NCBI RefSeq assembly: GCF_037975245.1
Contig: NC_092569.1
Coordinates: forward strand, 2,393,501-2,457,500
Source of the DNA: Apostichopus japonicus
Taxonomy: Eukaryota; Echinodermata; Holothuroidea; Aspidochirotida; Stichopodidae
DNA: 64,000 nucleotides
Direction: 5' to 3'
The notes below the pieces were generated by a model that worked only from the letters and a program-made list of their open reading frames with translations, had not been told where the DNA came from and did no database searches. This document shows, piece after piece, positions 1-12,800 of the stretch. A program made the translations under genes and the position numbers. Within the stretch, counting starts at the first letter, position 1. Each line of letters starts with the position of its first letter.

Positions 1-876
1 CACAGATGATGTACTGTAGGGCAGGCCTATTTTGCCATTCATGCGGAGTAATGTACAAGTGTGACAGTGTTCTACGACATAGAAGTTGTGTTACTCATTT
101 GCTGCCCTACGTATAGACTGTCTACTCTTGATTAGGCCTATGTCATGTCTGTGCTCTACAGTACCAGACCAGCACTTTTTTATCAATGGAGAGAGATCTC
201 TCCCCAAGCTTCACATTCCAAATTTAACATTTTGTCCCAGATTCCTGCTTAAAAAATATGGTCACCATTCAGTGAATGTGTGCAGGCTGTAGTAGTAAGT
301 TCCTATTTTGCTTCAACAACATTTTGCTGTGCAATAAAGGATAATTTATTGCCTGCACCTAGAGTAGTGGTCACCTATATCTAACTCAAATGGTAAGTCT
401 GTAAGAAACAGACATACAGTAAGTACTGAAGCCTACATGTACAGTAATAGGTAATAGTGTGCAGCTTGTATTTTAAACCTAGCATCTATAGGCCCTAGTG
501 CCAATGACCCAATGAGCTTGGGTGGTCAGGCCTTGACTTCACATCTTTCTTATGATTAGAAATGATCTTCAGAAAATGTAACCTTAAAATATCATACTTC
601 AAATAATACTTTAATATCAAATAGCCTTTTGAATTGTACTGTAGGTCTACTCAAGATATTAACAAGTCAAACAGCAATAAATACATAGGCTACTGTGATT
701 AGGCCTAGAATTAAAAACATATCAATTGCTAAGTCAGCTACCTGTACGGTGTACCTACTGTACTGTACCTGTTGATTAATGGTTTCCAAGTCTGTGATTA
801 TTTGATTTAGTGGTATCCAGACTAATCCTAATTCCTCAACACATATTTTATGTAAATTTTCTTTTTCCTTCTTCAG
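1..876. other. Non-coding, probably intron upstream of the first visible HURP exon
   Basis: No open frame here continues in phase into the acceptor at 875-876. Several GTAAG-like donors occur (near 293, 391 and 419), but none ends a convincing coding stretch. The short plus-strand frame at 86-292 has no recognisable composition. The start of the gene presumably lies to the left. Confidence 0.5.
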
Positions 877-3800
877 CAAATAAAGTCCATGTAACTAAGC
901 AGGCAGATCCAAGAAGAGAAATGCTCATGAAATGGAAAGTAGAGAAAGAAACAAAAAGGAAGATTGATCAAATGAAGCAATCGAAGAGTAAACCAAACTT
1001 CAAAGTCTTTAAAGTCAACCATGACAAAGCCTCTTTCTTGGAAAGTGATAAAAAATCCAAGCAGGTAACTGATTGAATTATTTTATAAATGCCAAAACAG
1101 GTTCTGTCTTCTTTTTTTCTGTTATGAACTCACCATTGCAAAAGGAGATTGCAATAAAGTTGCCTCATTTCCCCTTACAAAACATGGGGTTTCACTAACT
1201 GTACATCAAAAGTATGGTGAGCCATATATGTTGTTCTTTCCTGCCTCTTAAGACGTTCAGGTACTAAGCTAAAAATTGGATAAATTTGAGACGTTACCTT
1301 CTCCCACTCCCCCGGCCCTTTTGAAAACTTCTTGCTGCACCCTCTTTTGAAAATTTACCATCTTCCGTTCTCATCTGGAGGTGTCTTTAATTAATACGCA
1401 AGTACTGATGATCTTAATTTGCTAAACTACAGTAGCTTACCGATGATAAAAACTGTTTTTTAATATTTTTTGCCTTTAGGGTGCAACTAAGAGAGTTCCT
1501 GTCAAGAAAGCTACATCCATCAACAGCACAATTCCACCAGTGAGAAGGTCATCAAGACTGGCTTCTAAAGGTTCGTTGAGCCAAGTCTGTAATATAATTA
1601 ATTCAAGTTTAGGTTAAAACAGCAGTTATAATTATTTATACATTTTTTGAGGGGGGGTGGGGTTATGAACTTTGTACAGTACATCTCATCAAATTGAAGA
1701 CCTACCGTAGGTATGGTTCTGTACTGTACTGCTATATTTGTGAAATATTTGGTTTACTGTACTTTGTAAATGGTACTACTGTATATTGTGTCATACAACT
1801 GCTTGCAAATCAAGCCCTGATGAAGGCAGGCTAAAGCAAGTCAGTTTATGCATGTGCCTACTGCTTACATTTTAGCACCTACAGTGCAGTAGGTATTCGA
1901 GTAAGATCCATTCCATATTGGAAAAGAAAAGGTTGAGCGTCCAGGTCCTTGACATGTGGAGGTCATGAAGTAAAATATTCAATGGTGCCTCGGCTCCTGT
2001 AACCTTGATCAAAGCTAGAGCGTTAATAACCATGTGAATATTAATTCTTACAACTCTCTTTCTCAGACAATGCTCCTGCTCCACGGACCAAACAGCAGCA
2101 GAGCTCTGGTCCGGGGATCAGAGGGAAAACTGCTGGAAGCAAACCTGTCCCGTTGGAAAGAAAACCAATCACTAGTAAACCATCATCAGCCATTCCCCAG
2201 AAGAATGTTACAAAGAAAGCTATTCCTAAGCTTAAGGAACCCGTTTTCCCGACAATGTCTTCCTTTACCTTCAGGAAAGAGATTTCTGTGAGCTTGAAAA
2301 ATGTACCAAATACCAAGAACAAAGTGACTGTCAAGTTCCCTACCACGAGCAAAGCACAGACAGAACGCAGAGTCACGAGGAGAGCAACTGCTACGACCAA
2401 TAACAAACCCACTATTTCTACTAGAGATGATAATAAGGGCAAAGGAACCAAGTCGAATACAAAGCTAGTGCCAGTAGCATCTTCAATGAAGGCAAGTAAA
2501 AAGTTAGAAAGGAAACCAGAAGGACCATCTAATAAATTTGGAAGTACTTCCCGAAGAACGGTAAGAAAGGCACAGCCGCAAAGTCATGAAGAAAAAGAGG
2601 AGAAACCACAAGATCGTGGTGAGCCATGCACCAATCAGAATCAAGTGCCAGTCGGTGAGATAGAACCAAATTCCCAAACCGAAGAGACCGTCTCTCCTTT
2701 GCATAAAAGACCAAAACTCGGGGAAGGTATGGAAGCAGACGAGCCGAAAGTTTCCTCAGAGGTAACGGATGAGGTTCCTCCAACTGTCGAAGATAGGGAA
2801 ACAGAAGATGCGGACGAGGAGATGAAAATGGTGGATGATAAGTTGGAAGAGAAACCAGTCTTCGTCGATCAGCCCGTAGTCAGTAAGGAAGACCAGGATG
2901 GGGCAGACCATTATCAGGGGGTGATGGACCAAGAGAGGAAGAGGTTGAAGGAACTTTGTTCGTCCTGGGAAGAAATGACGAAGATGGATAATGTTCCAGA
3001 AGATGGTTAGTATTATCCTGAAATTAGCCTGTAAAAGTAAATTTTACAGAAAAAAATCAATTCATGGGTGTGAATTTTGTGATATCTGCTGCTGTATTGA
3101 TAATAATCCAGCCTAGTCATAATTACTGTGATCAGAAATGATGCTTAATTGTGTCACATATAGTAAACCCATAGATAATTTGACCAGTTAACCATCCATG
3201 GATAAAGTTTAGTTGGATTATCTAGGTGGGAATCCGTTTCTGAAACATGGCTACTGTAGTAGTACGTATGAATGACCAGTGTGAATTGCATCTGATCAAG
3301 TTATAAAATAGCTGGTGTTGGAGAGTCGGCAAGTTGTCCCTGTCACAAAATGTACCAATGCATGACATACTGTAACCATAATTTGGAGATAGGAAAAAAG
3401 TTTGCTCTATCGTATGTACAATGTTGTTTATTAACATATTGTTTCATCTTGAGAAGTTGAGACGAAAGGTTCATGAAAGACTTTCACAATGTTGGTACAG
3501 ATACAGTGCCATTGTAAACACTCATATTATCCGTTTATTACTTAACAGTTCGCGGAGACATCCGCAGCGCCATCGGTAAAGCCCAGCTTCTCATGAACCA
3601 GCGATTTCATCAGTTCAGTGGTCTGATAGAGCAGTGTCGCTTAGGTCTCGGGGAGAAGAGAACTCATACCACCGACCTACAGGGATTCTGGGATATGGTC
3701 TACTTCCAAGTAAGTACAAGAGCTAGTCTAGACATTGCACTGACATCCACCCTTGCAGTTGTTCCATTCTATGGCACAGTCATACATAATACTGTAAATG

Positions 3801-6800
3801 GCTCAGATATGGTCTACTGTACTTCCAATTGAGAATTAGCTAGTGTAGTTAGTTATTGTATCAGACATTCTTCCTTGCAGTTGTTCCATTCTATGGTAAG
3901 TCTTATATAAAATACTGTAAACGGTTCAGATATATGGTCTACTTCCAAGTGAGAATTAGCTAGTGTAGACATTGCACCAGACATTCTTCCTTGCAGTTGT
4001 TCCATTCTATGGCACAGTCATATGTAATACTGTAAATGGTTCAGATATGGTCTCCTTCCAAGTGAGAATTAGCTAGTGTAGACATTACACTGAAAATCAT
4101 CCTTGCATTTGTTCCATTCTATGGCACAGTCATATATACTGTACTATTAATGGTTCAGATATGGTCTACTTCCAGGTGAGAATTAGCCACAGTAGTGTAG
4201 ATCTATATTGCATAGTGTTTACACGGGTCCAAAAATCGGGAACCGGGTACCCGAGGGCCGTTACCCGTCGGGTATCCGGGTACCCGGAAAAAATTTGTTT
4301 ACCCTCGTGTATCACGATTTTCAAGAAATTACATTTTGGATGCTGTAATAAATGCATTATATTCTCTACTGACAATGTTTTCATGTTCAAATACGTAGGT
4401 GTAAGATAAGGTATAAAACCTCCCTCAATACTTTTTATTTGCTTCTGTTTCTTTCATTAACTTGTTAATAAATTAATTATTTAATTATAATTAGCATTAC
4501 TACTAACATCGCACTGCCGCCGCTGCTTATGCTAGCTCGTGCACGTCTATTGGATCAAACCATATAAATATCCAATTTAGCTCTTAAACAGTTTTTAATA
4601 CTACTACTATCTATTATGCAGGCCCAGGGTTCGCATTAAGCCGCGAGATTGCGCGATTCGCGCAATTTGATCACATTTGGAATAAACGATTAGTAAAAAG
4701 CCACTTGCGATTACTATTTTTTAGTAATCCCGTCTATAATCCATAAACATCGCGTAAAATTCCTTGTCAGCCTTTCCTTCTTTGAAATAAACGAATGAAT
4801 AAATAATAATTTCTTCCACATGGTAGCCTAACACCACAATAAGTCAATGAGAAATCAAGCTAAGCCTAACCATCTCTTTATTTGCTGGAGTTGTGACGCA
4901 GTTATAAGACATCCATGGAATACTTTCGTGATTGCTGTTACGTTCGACCACATGGTTGACTAACACCACACTAAGTCAATGGGGGTAGTCTAGCCTAGCC
5001 ATCTGTTTATTAGCTGAAATTGTGACGCAGTTATAAGATATCTATGGAAAGCTTTCGTTATTGCTGTTATCTTCGAACACATGGTAGCCTAACAACACAC
5101 TAAGTCAATGGGAAATCAGCCTAACCATCGGTTTGCATTTTTTTTTTAAACAATCACACTTTACGTATGATTCGGGTAATAAATTAGGAACCGGTTAGTA
5201 TCGCGTAGAGCGGGCCCCTTCGTTATTGCTGTTATCTTCGACCACATTTTAGCCTAACACCACACTAAGACAATGGGAAATCTGCCTAACCGTCGGTTGC
5301 CATTTTTTTTTTTTTTAAATCACACTTTGCTTAGGATTCGGGTAATAAATTAGGAACCGGGTAGTATCACGTCGGGCGGGTACCCGGGTACCCGGATAAC
5401 CCGTGCAAACACTAATATTGCACCAGACATTCTTCCTTGCAGTTGTTCCATTCTATGGTGCAGTCATTTATAATACTGTAAATGGTTCAGATATGGTCTA
5501 CTTCCAAGTGAGAATTAGCCAGTGTAGACATTGCACTGACATTCTCCCTTGCAGTTAAATGTCATACTGTAAATGGTTTGGAAGTCAGTGGAAGTACTGT
5601 ATGTCTCTCTGGGAGCATATATGCAATGCAATATGTTTCTTTTCTGTTCCTTGAGTATGCTATCAGATTCCTGACATTATTGGTGCTAGGATGACACTTT
5701 TTTTAGTACTTTTATTTGTTTTGTGTATTTGCTATAGATTGAAGATGTCAACAAAATGTTCTCAAATCTGTCAACATTGAGAGAGAACAACTGGCAACAA
5801 AAAGACAAGGAAGTTATTCCTCAAGTGACCAAGAAAGTTGTAAAAGTAAGTTACCTTTGAAGAGCATATATTTTTTATTGCATTATTGTGTCTCTCTCCC
5901 TCGCATGTTGTCTCAGAGCATTTCTTGGTTTTGATTAGTAAGGTGCAATCAAAGAGCCTAGTGTACATGTCCTGGAAATAATTTAAAAAAACCAACCTTA
6001 TGTTTTGTGAGACTATAAATTTTCTTAGCATGGTGGACTTTGTCACTTCAAACTTCATTACTCAGTTGCCAGTTTGTACCCTTGCTTGTGAGATTTAAAG
6101 GCCAAATCAGGACATAGTTAAGGGCTAAACAACACTTGAATACAGATTACTGTTATGCACGTTAGAAGACATTGTATCATAAACAGATCGTACCACAAAA
6201 TTGGGGGGTTGGGCAGGAGGCAAGCTAATTTTTCAAGGGAAGCGATAGGGCACCTATTGACAGGGCAAGTTTATAACAGTCTGAGACGATCAAATTGCTG
6301 TTCTGACGACGAAAATCAGCTTTGTTGATAGGCTGACTAGTCGTTTACATCAAATTTGAAAAGGAAAAAAAAAATTGAAACCTAAATATCCTCAAAGTTT
6401 GTAAAAAAGTAAATTACTATCCCTCGCTATCACTTTGGAGATGATGAAATGGAATTTGTACAGTATTTCCATTCAGAAGAAAAACTTTGGCGGTCATATT
6501 TCTCTCAAATCCCTTCATTTCTGTCTCTTATTTGTCGTATTTCCATCAGAAAAAAGTAGTAAAACAGACAGATCAGCGACTTGGACAGAAGAAAGCAGCG
6601 AGGGAGAGATTGGCTGCAATCAAAGCCGCTCTGAAGGAGAAGGAGAATAAAGAGAAAGAGAAGGTGCTATTTGATGCGGGATTCTTCCACGTCGAGAGTC
6701 CGGTGAAGGAGAAACAAGTCCATTGTGCTGGTAAGACCTGGAGATAGGAGAGTTTGATGAAATTTGATGAACCGTATATACTTCATAGTTGTTGATGAAA

Positions 6801-9800
6801 TGTAATAATATACTATGTAGTATTTGGATTAACTAAAATGTAATGCTCAAACACGCTTGTACGATTGACACTGTTATTTACAACATTTGTACAAGTGCAT
6901 GGACACTGCACAGCCACAGAACTGATTTTATGGCTTTTGACAAGTTTGCAAACAGTCGATAAACCAATGTGTAGCATTACCTGTTTCTATCCTGTCAGAA
7001 CTTTTTGCATCACTCGATATATAGTCTGTGCCCTTATCTCCTATAACTCAAGTATCCTGTTCTCTTTCATCCTTATAGCTGGTAGTTCAGTTATCTGTTT
7101 CTATCTTGGTAGAGTTATTTTGAATCACTCGATATATAGTTTGTGCCCATATCACCTACAACTCAATTATCCTGTACTCTACTCCCTCATAGCTGGTAGT
7201 TCAGCTCCCAGCTCACCGTTAAAGAGGAAGTCATTCACTCCTCGTCTCCCTGGCAAGAGACTGTCGCTGGTCGGTAAGGAGCAGGACTTGCTCCGAGCAG
7301 TTCTCCAAGCATCACATACTCCTAAGATGAATGAGGTAGTACCAGCTCCTGTGAATAGTACAAGCATTTTCACACCAGAGCAGGAAGCTTCTTCGACTCA
7401 AAAGGACGACATGGTGACTCGTCTTCAGGATCTGGGTTTGAGTTCTGGTAGAAAGAGGAGGAGATCCCAGAGGATAAAGTCTAAGGAAGATGCAGCAGAG
7501 TTGGGCAAAAAAGAAGAGGTCACTGGAATGGAGATTGTAAGTTGACACATAAGATTGAAATAATTCTCTGTGTTTGCTAGTCATCATAGCAATGCACTTA
7601 TGCAGACCCCCCCCCCCCCCCCAATGTCCACATTGAGATAACTTGTGAAAGTTGTTCGGTACAAAAGATGACTAACACTGCTAAGGGAGGATTCTGTTAA
7701 ATCATCTTTATATTTGTGCACTGCATTATAGCAACGTTGCTAGTTTGTGTAGCATTTTGCTACGCTATACAATATATCCAAATTTCATAGCAAGTACAGT
7801 ACTGTGAGGAATGGAGTTTTAAGCATATGTTGTGTGTTTGTTTTCACTTGTAAAATGTGCTGTCAGTTGGTCATAAACTCCGGTACTCACTGACAATAAA
7901 ATAGCTCCTTTCCAGACTTTAACATAGGAATCACAGTACTAGTAGCTTGTTTATATTTTCTGTATTTTGTTGTATTATTGCAGTACCTAAATATAATTTG
8001 GATCCTTTAATTGAGCAGGGGAAAAAAAGCAAACTAAAAATACAATCCACCTCTTCCACCCCACCCCACCTCCCGGGCTCCATAATCAGTTAGGGTCGAG
8101 AAATATGTTGTCTGGTATTTTGTTCAAAATAATTACTAAATGTATTAATGTTGAGATATAATAGTACTTATAAGCACAACCTTGCTTTTTGACCAACTTT
8201 ATGCAAATATACATTTATGTCATTAGTCAAAGGTTCTTGTAATTTTCCTATTTACCCTTTCAGAATGACCTTTCCTCTTACTTGATGCCCTCTGTCCCAG
8301 TGGTTGACCTCAACTCACAAGCAGAGGAGATGATGAGGACGGAACCAGCCGACCAGCTCAGGGACCTCGGAAAGAGGACACATGGTGAAGAGGATCGAAG
8401 GCTTTCTGGTAAGTAAACCCTTACTGGTAGGAAAGAGTAAAACCAACAACCAGTAAAGTCTTACTGGTAGTAAAACCAAGAACCAGTAATAGGTCATTCC
8501 ATGTCAAATCACGGATGGCTGTTGCTGCACCCTCTCCAAAATTCCCCAAAGTTTTTGTATGCTTGGAACACCATGAAATAAACATATTCTGAAAAGTTCA
8601 GTTGCATTGCCTTAAAATTGGCTGATTTATCACACTTTGAAATTCCGCAATTTGTCGCCACTGTGGCATTTTGGCATTTTCATGATTTTTGAGGTCTCAT
8701 TTCTCAGCAATTAAAAATCCTACTACCTTTCTATTACAAATGCCTATAGAGTCTATAAAAAAAAACAAGAAAATGCCACAAGTGTGATAAATAGGCCTGC
8801 CAATTCTGAAGCAATGCAACTGAAATTTTCAGAATATGCTTATTTCATGGTGTTCCAAGCATACTGTACAATAAATTTTGGAATTTTTAAAAGATGTCAG
8901 ATTACAACTTACTCTATCTTTGGTGATTTGACATGGAATGACCCTAAAGTCTTACTGGTAATAGGAAAGAGTAAACCCATTCAACCAGTAAAGTCTTACT
9001 AAATAGGAAAGAGTAAAACCAGCAAATTGGAAAGTCTTACTGATTGGAGACATACTGAAACCAATGATTAAAACCAGTAAGGTCTAACTAATAGCAAATA
9101 AAAACTTGCTTGTCTGTTCACAATATAATTATATGGAGCAATGTTTTGTTCCTTTCTTTTGTTTAATTAAGTTAAAACTTGTTACTTGTTATCTTCTATG
9201 TTTTAACCTTATTCTCTCTGTTTTGTCATTTTCATCTCATCTCTTTCCTATTTTTGAACTTTTTTAAGCTTACTAAAGGCGTGAAGTAATTTGATAATGA
9301 TTAGGTGGATTAGATTACATGATTGTCTGATTATTACTTCTCCTTCAGAGTTTCCTCTGGAACTTTTCAAGTACTTTTCAAGTTAAATGATTTGTTTTCA
9401 ATTCCAGGTTTCAGTGTGCTGCCCTCTACTCCTATTCGTCTTTCACCTTCGAAGCAGACATCATCAGTCGAGAGTGCCACAACTGGTGCAAACTCATCTG
9501 TTTCTCCTGAGATGAGTTGCACTCCTGCTAAGTTGCCAAGAAGGGCTGAAGATGTAGAGGTGTCATCCCATGAAGGAGATGATGTCAAACAAAGCCTTGA
9601 AACTTCTGGAGTAAGCCAGGAAGATAAGGAAGGGGCACTTCATTACCAGGGAGTAATGGAGGAGGAAAGGGAGAGGTTGACAGGAACGTGCAACACTTGG
9701 AGTGAAGTCATTGAGCAAGAAGATTTAACGGAAGAAGGTCAGTCTCACATGGATATTCAATTTATTGTGAATATTTTAATTTTGATGAAATGTTTGGGGC

Positions 9801-12800
9801 AAGGATTTCCCTTAAAGAAATACAAGTCGCTCATAAAATAACTTGGATAATTTTATTTCCTGTTTTAGAATGGTTGTATGTTTAAGTAGCTGTGCTTCTT
9901 AATTGATATTTTTATAACACGCTGCTGGTAAGTTTTTAAAAGAGCAATAATCGCCCTGCCCGTGTTTTATTTGTAAGCTTTAGCGACACATTAATTTTCG
10001 TTACTAAGACCTTCATAACTTTATTCTCCTTCTGACAAGTTACACTTGCTTATCAACCATGCCTTTTTGCTGTGAAGTACTGTAGTTTGTTTACAAGCCA
10101 AACGGTGCTGCTCGCTAGCAAAGGATGAAAACAAAGGATGTTAATCATCCCAATTAGCATCAGGTACTAAGGTCAGCACTGACCAATGAGCTACCTACTG
10201 ACTTGACTGAACTATTATACAACAAACTAATAATATGTCAGTCATACTCTAGTCAGCAAGTGACTCAGAGATTCTTTCATCTGCCATAGTAAAGCTTTTC
10301 TGGGTCTAGACAACTTGCAGCTTTTAATACTCAATTGTTTAATCATGACTACAAGTGGAAATATACTTGCCCCATGGTAAGGGCAAGGAGGTTCTACAAA
10401 GGACCTCCCTGGTAAGAACATCTAACCTTGAGCTAATCTAGCTGACTTTTGGTACATTTTGCAATCATACATTCACATCGTCAAAAAGTTTAGACTGGAA
10501 AACACGGTCAAATTGTTTTCGACTTAACAATTAAACTGTAATTTAAAAGGCATTTATCTCTTCGTCAACAGTGAGTGGAGACATCCGCAGCGCCATCGGT
10601 AAAGCCCAGCTTCTCATGAACCAGCGATTTCATCAGTTCAGTGGTCTGATAGAGCAGTGTCGATTAGGGATCGGGGAGAAGAGAACACACACCACCGACC
10701 TACAGGGGTTCTGGGATATGGTCTACTTCCAAGTAAGTACAAGAGCTGGGTATTGTCTGGACAAATTAACTGTTTCCCTTTTTACTCAAGATTGTGTCAT
10801 TAAACAGCACTCCAGTAACTCAACTGTTTTACAGCTGGGTTTTTTTCAGAATCTTTTTATAGGAATTTTTTGCTTATTCAGTTGTAAGTATTCAGTTGAC
10901 ATCTTACTTAAATGTTCACACCTGATTGTGTAACCCTTAAAGGAATTTTTTAGTGAAAATTGGGATCCAGTCCTTTCGGTCATATCATTTTCTTAGTCTT
11001 TGTATTGCCCTAAGACTTGCCCTGTGATGAATTATTAGTTTTTGTGATAGAATGCTTGAATGGCCCGTCCTGCCATAAAATTGGAATCTAACACTGACTT
11101 ACGTCGAGCCGTGATGGCAGTGCGGCACATTGGTCTCACTCTTAGCTTGGCCCCACTTATTATACAATACATAGGAATGTGTACAGACCTCACGTATGGC
11201 TGTAAATAAAAAAGATCTCACTCAAAGCTTGGCCTTGTTACAATACACAGCAATGTGTACAGACTTAGCGTAGGGCTGTGATTCAAAAAAGCTCTCAAAT
11301 AACAAATATCTGAACAACTGTTATGAAGAAGGACTAGTTATGGAATTCTGGAATGTTTAAACTCTCGAAAGATTGCTAACTTGCAACTTCACCGGGAAAT
11401 TTCCATCTATTTCGCTAATATACATTCAGAATTTTTCACTTTTATGCTACGGTGTAGCTTGCTAATGATAGCATCCCTGCAGCCCCCGAAAGGAAGTGCT
11501 GCGATGACGTCACCGTCGCTCATCGTTCACCACTGTTCAAAATATATTAGATTTAGTTAGCGCCATTACAAAAATTCACTTCTCCTGAATCAAAGGATGA
11601 AAAGTCCCCCAACTAGGACTGGCGATGAAATAATTATGCAGTGTTTTTCCTATACCCAATAGACTGTCACTAGAAAATGCCTTTTATAGGGTATATAAAG
11701 ATCTGTGTGGTAAGGTGCATTCAATCATTTCTAGATCAGGATTAATTAGTGGGCTTCTGCAGATTCCATCAATTCTATGCTTTGGTATAAATGTACAAGG
11801 ATATGATCTTCTCCCAGGCATGCCGTGGTCGGAACCAAATAGTTGCTTTCAAAAACTTTTTAGCTTGCATATATATAATACTTATTACATTTTTGTAAGA
11901 TTTAAAAGATTATTTTTACATTTCTTTATGATAGATAATCATAGTCAGAAGACAGTATGTAATCAGGCCTTCTCTGAGACACCATTAAACTATGATCGTT
12001 TCATTTACCTGTATTTAATCCAAACCGTTTCTTGTGAGGTACTGTACATACGTACCTCTTGTAGCTGCAAGTGTGGTATGGGTTCACTTGTTGCTGACTT
12101 GTTTGGTACATACCGTACATAGCTGATGTTTCTCTTCTTGGCAATGTTCAGTTCAGTTATTTTAATTGTTCTTGTTATCGGTGGATTTATATGTATGATA
12201 CCACTTGACGTAATATCAAACCTTTAAAGGTGTGATATTTTGCTTTACAGATCGAGGATGTGAAGCAAATGTTTGCTAACCTGTCTGAGTTGAAGGAAAA
12301 TGACTGGGTAGCTAAAGAGGTGGTGCAACCAAAAGTCATCAAACCGAGCAAGGTGAGGTCTCATTTTATTCTTTTAAAAAGGTTTACAGACATCATTTTT
12401 CCTGAGTTAACAGCTTCCTGAGTTTCGTCACAACCAACTTTCAACCCATCCTATTTTCCATCCACCTGGTACTCTTGTCTTATACAGTACTAAGATTATT
12501 AGCCTTAATGTTATATTCTTACTAGTGCTGTTGTAATGTACAGACAATTATCATCATGAAGTGATGACAATAGCTTTTAAGTTGTTGCCCGAATTTCCTT
12601 CGATATATACAGTTTGTTAATAAGAAAGGTGTTACAGGGGATGAGATTTGCTTTGTATAAATTTGAACCTGTCCAGATGACCAATTTAGAATGCATCTTT
12701 TAACGAAAATGTTTGTGTAAGAGAAATGGAAGAACGTAATATACGCTTTTGTGCATTAGTCTAAACTGAAAGGAAGAACTACTCAACATCAAAGTTTCTG

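Larger units (their letters stand above)
2860..8408 (+). other. First copy of the duplicated GKAP-homology exon set
   Basis: Runs from the 3' part of exon 2067-3005 (EDQDGADHYQGVM) through exons 3549-3709, 5738-5845, 6550-6730, 7193-7536 and 8264-8408. Each exon has a partner of the same phase and similar length in the second copy (161/161, 108/102, 181/181, 344/383 and 145/148 bp). Two pairs are almost identical; the others have diverged clearly. Introns are not alignable by eye beyond about 15 bases of the donor side of the 3549-3709 exon. Confidence 0.85.

Noticed and set aside
6865-7192. In-frame hydrophobic extension upstream of exon 7193
   Set aside because: It is intron read-through: the duplicated acceptor at 7191-7192 and phase match define the exon start, and the counterpart exon in copy 2 begins at the same residue.
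8408-9408. Idea that two separate HURP genes lie head to tail
   Set aside because: No stop, poly(A) signal or start exon between copies; the splice phases join them, and each copy lacks one end of the protein.
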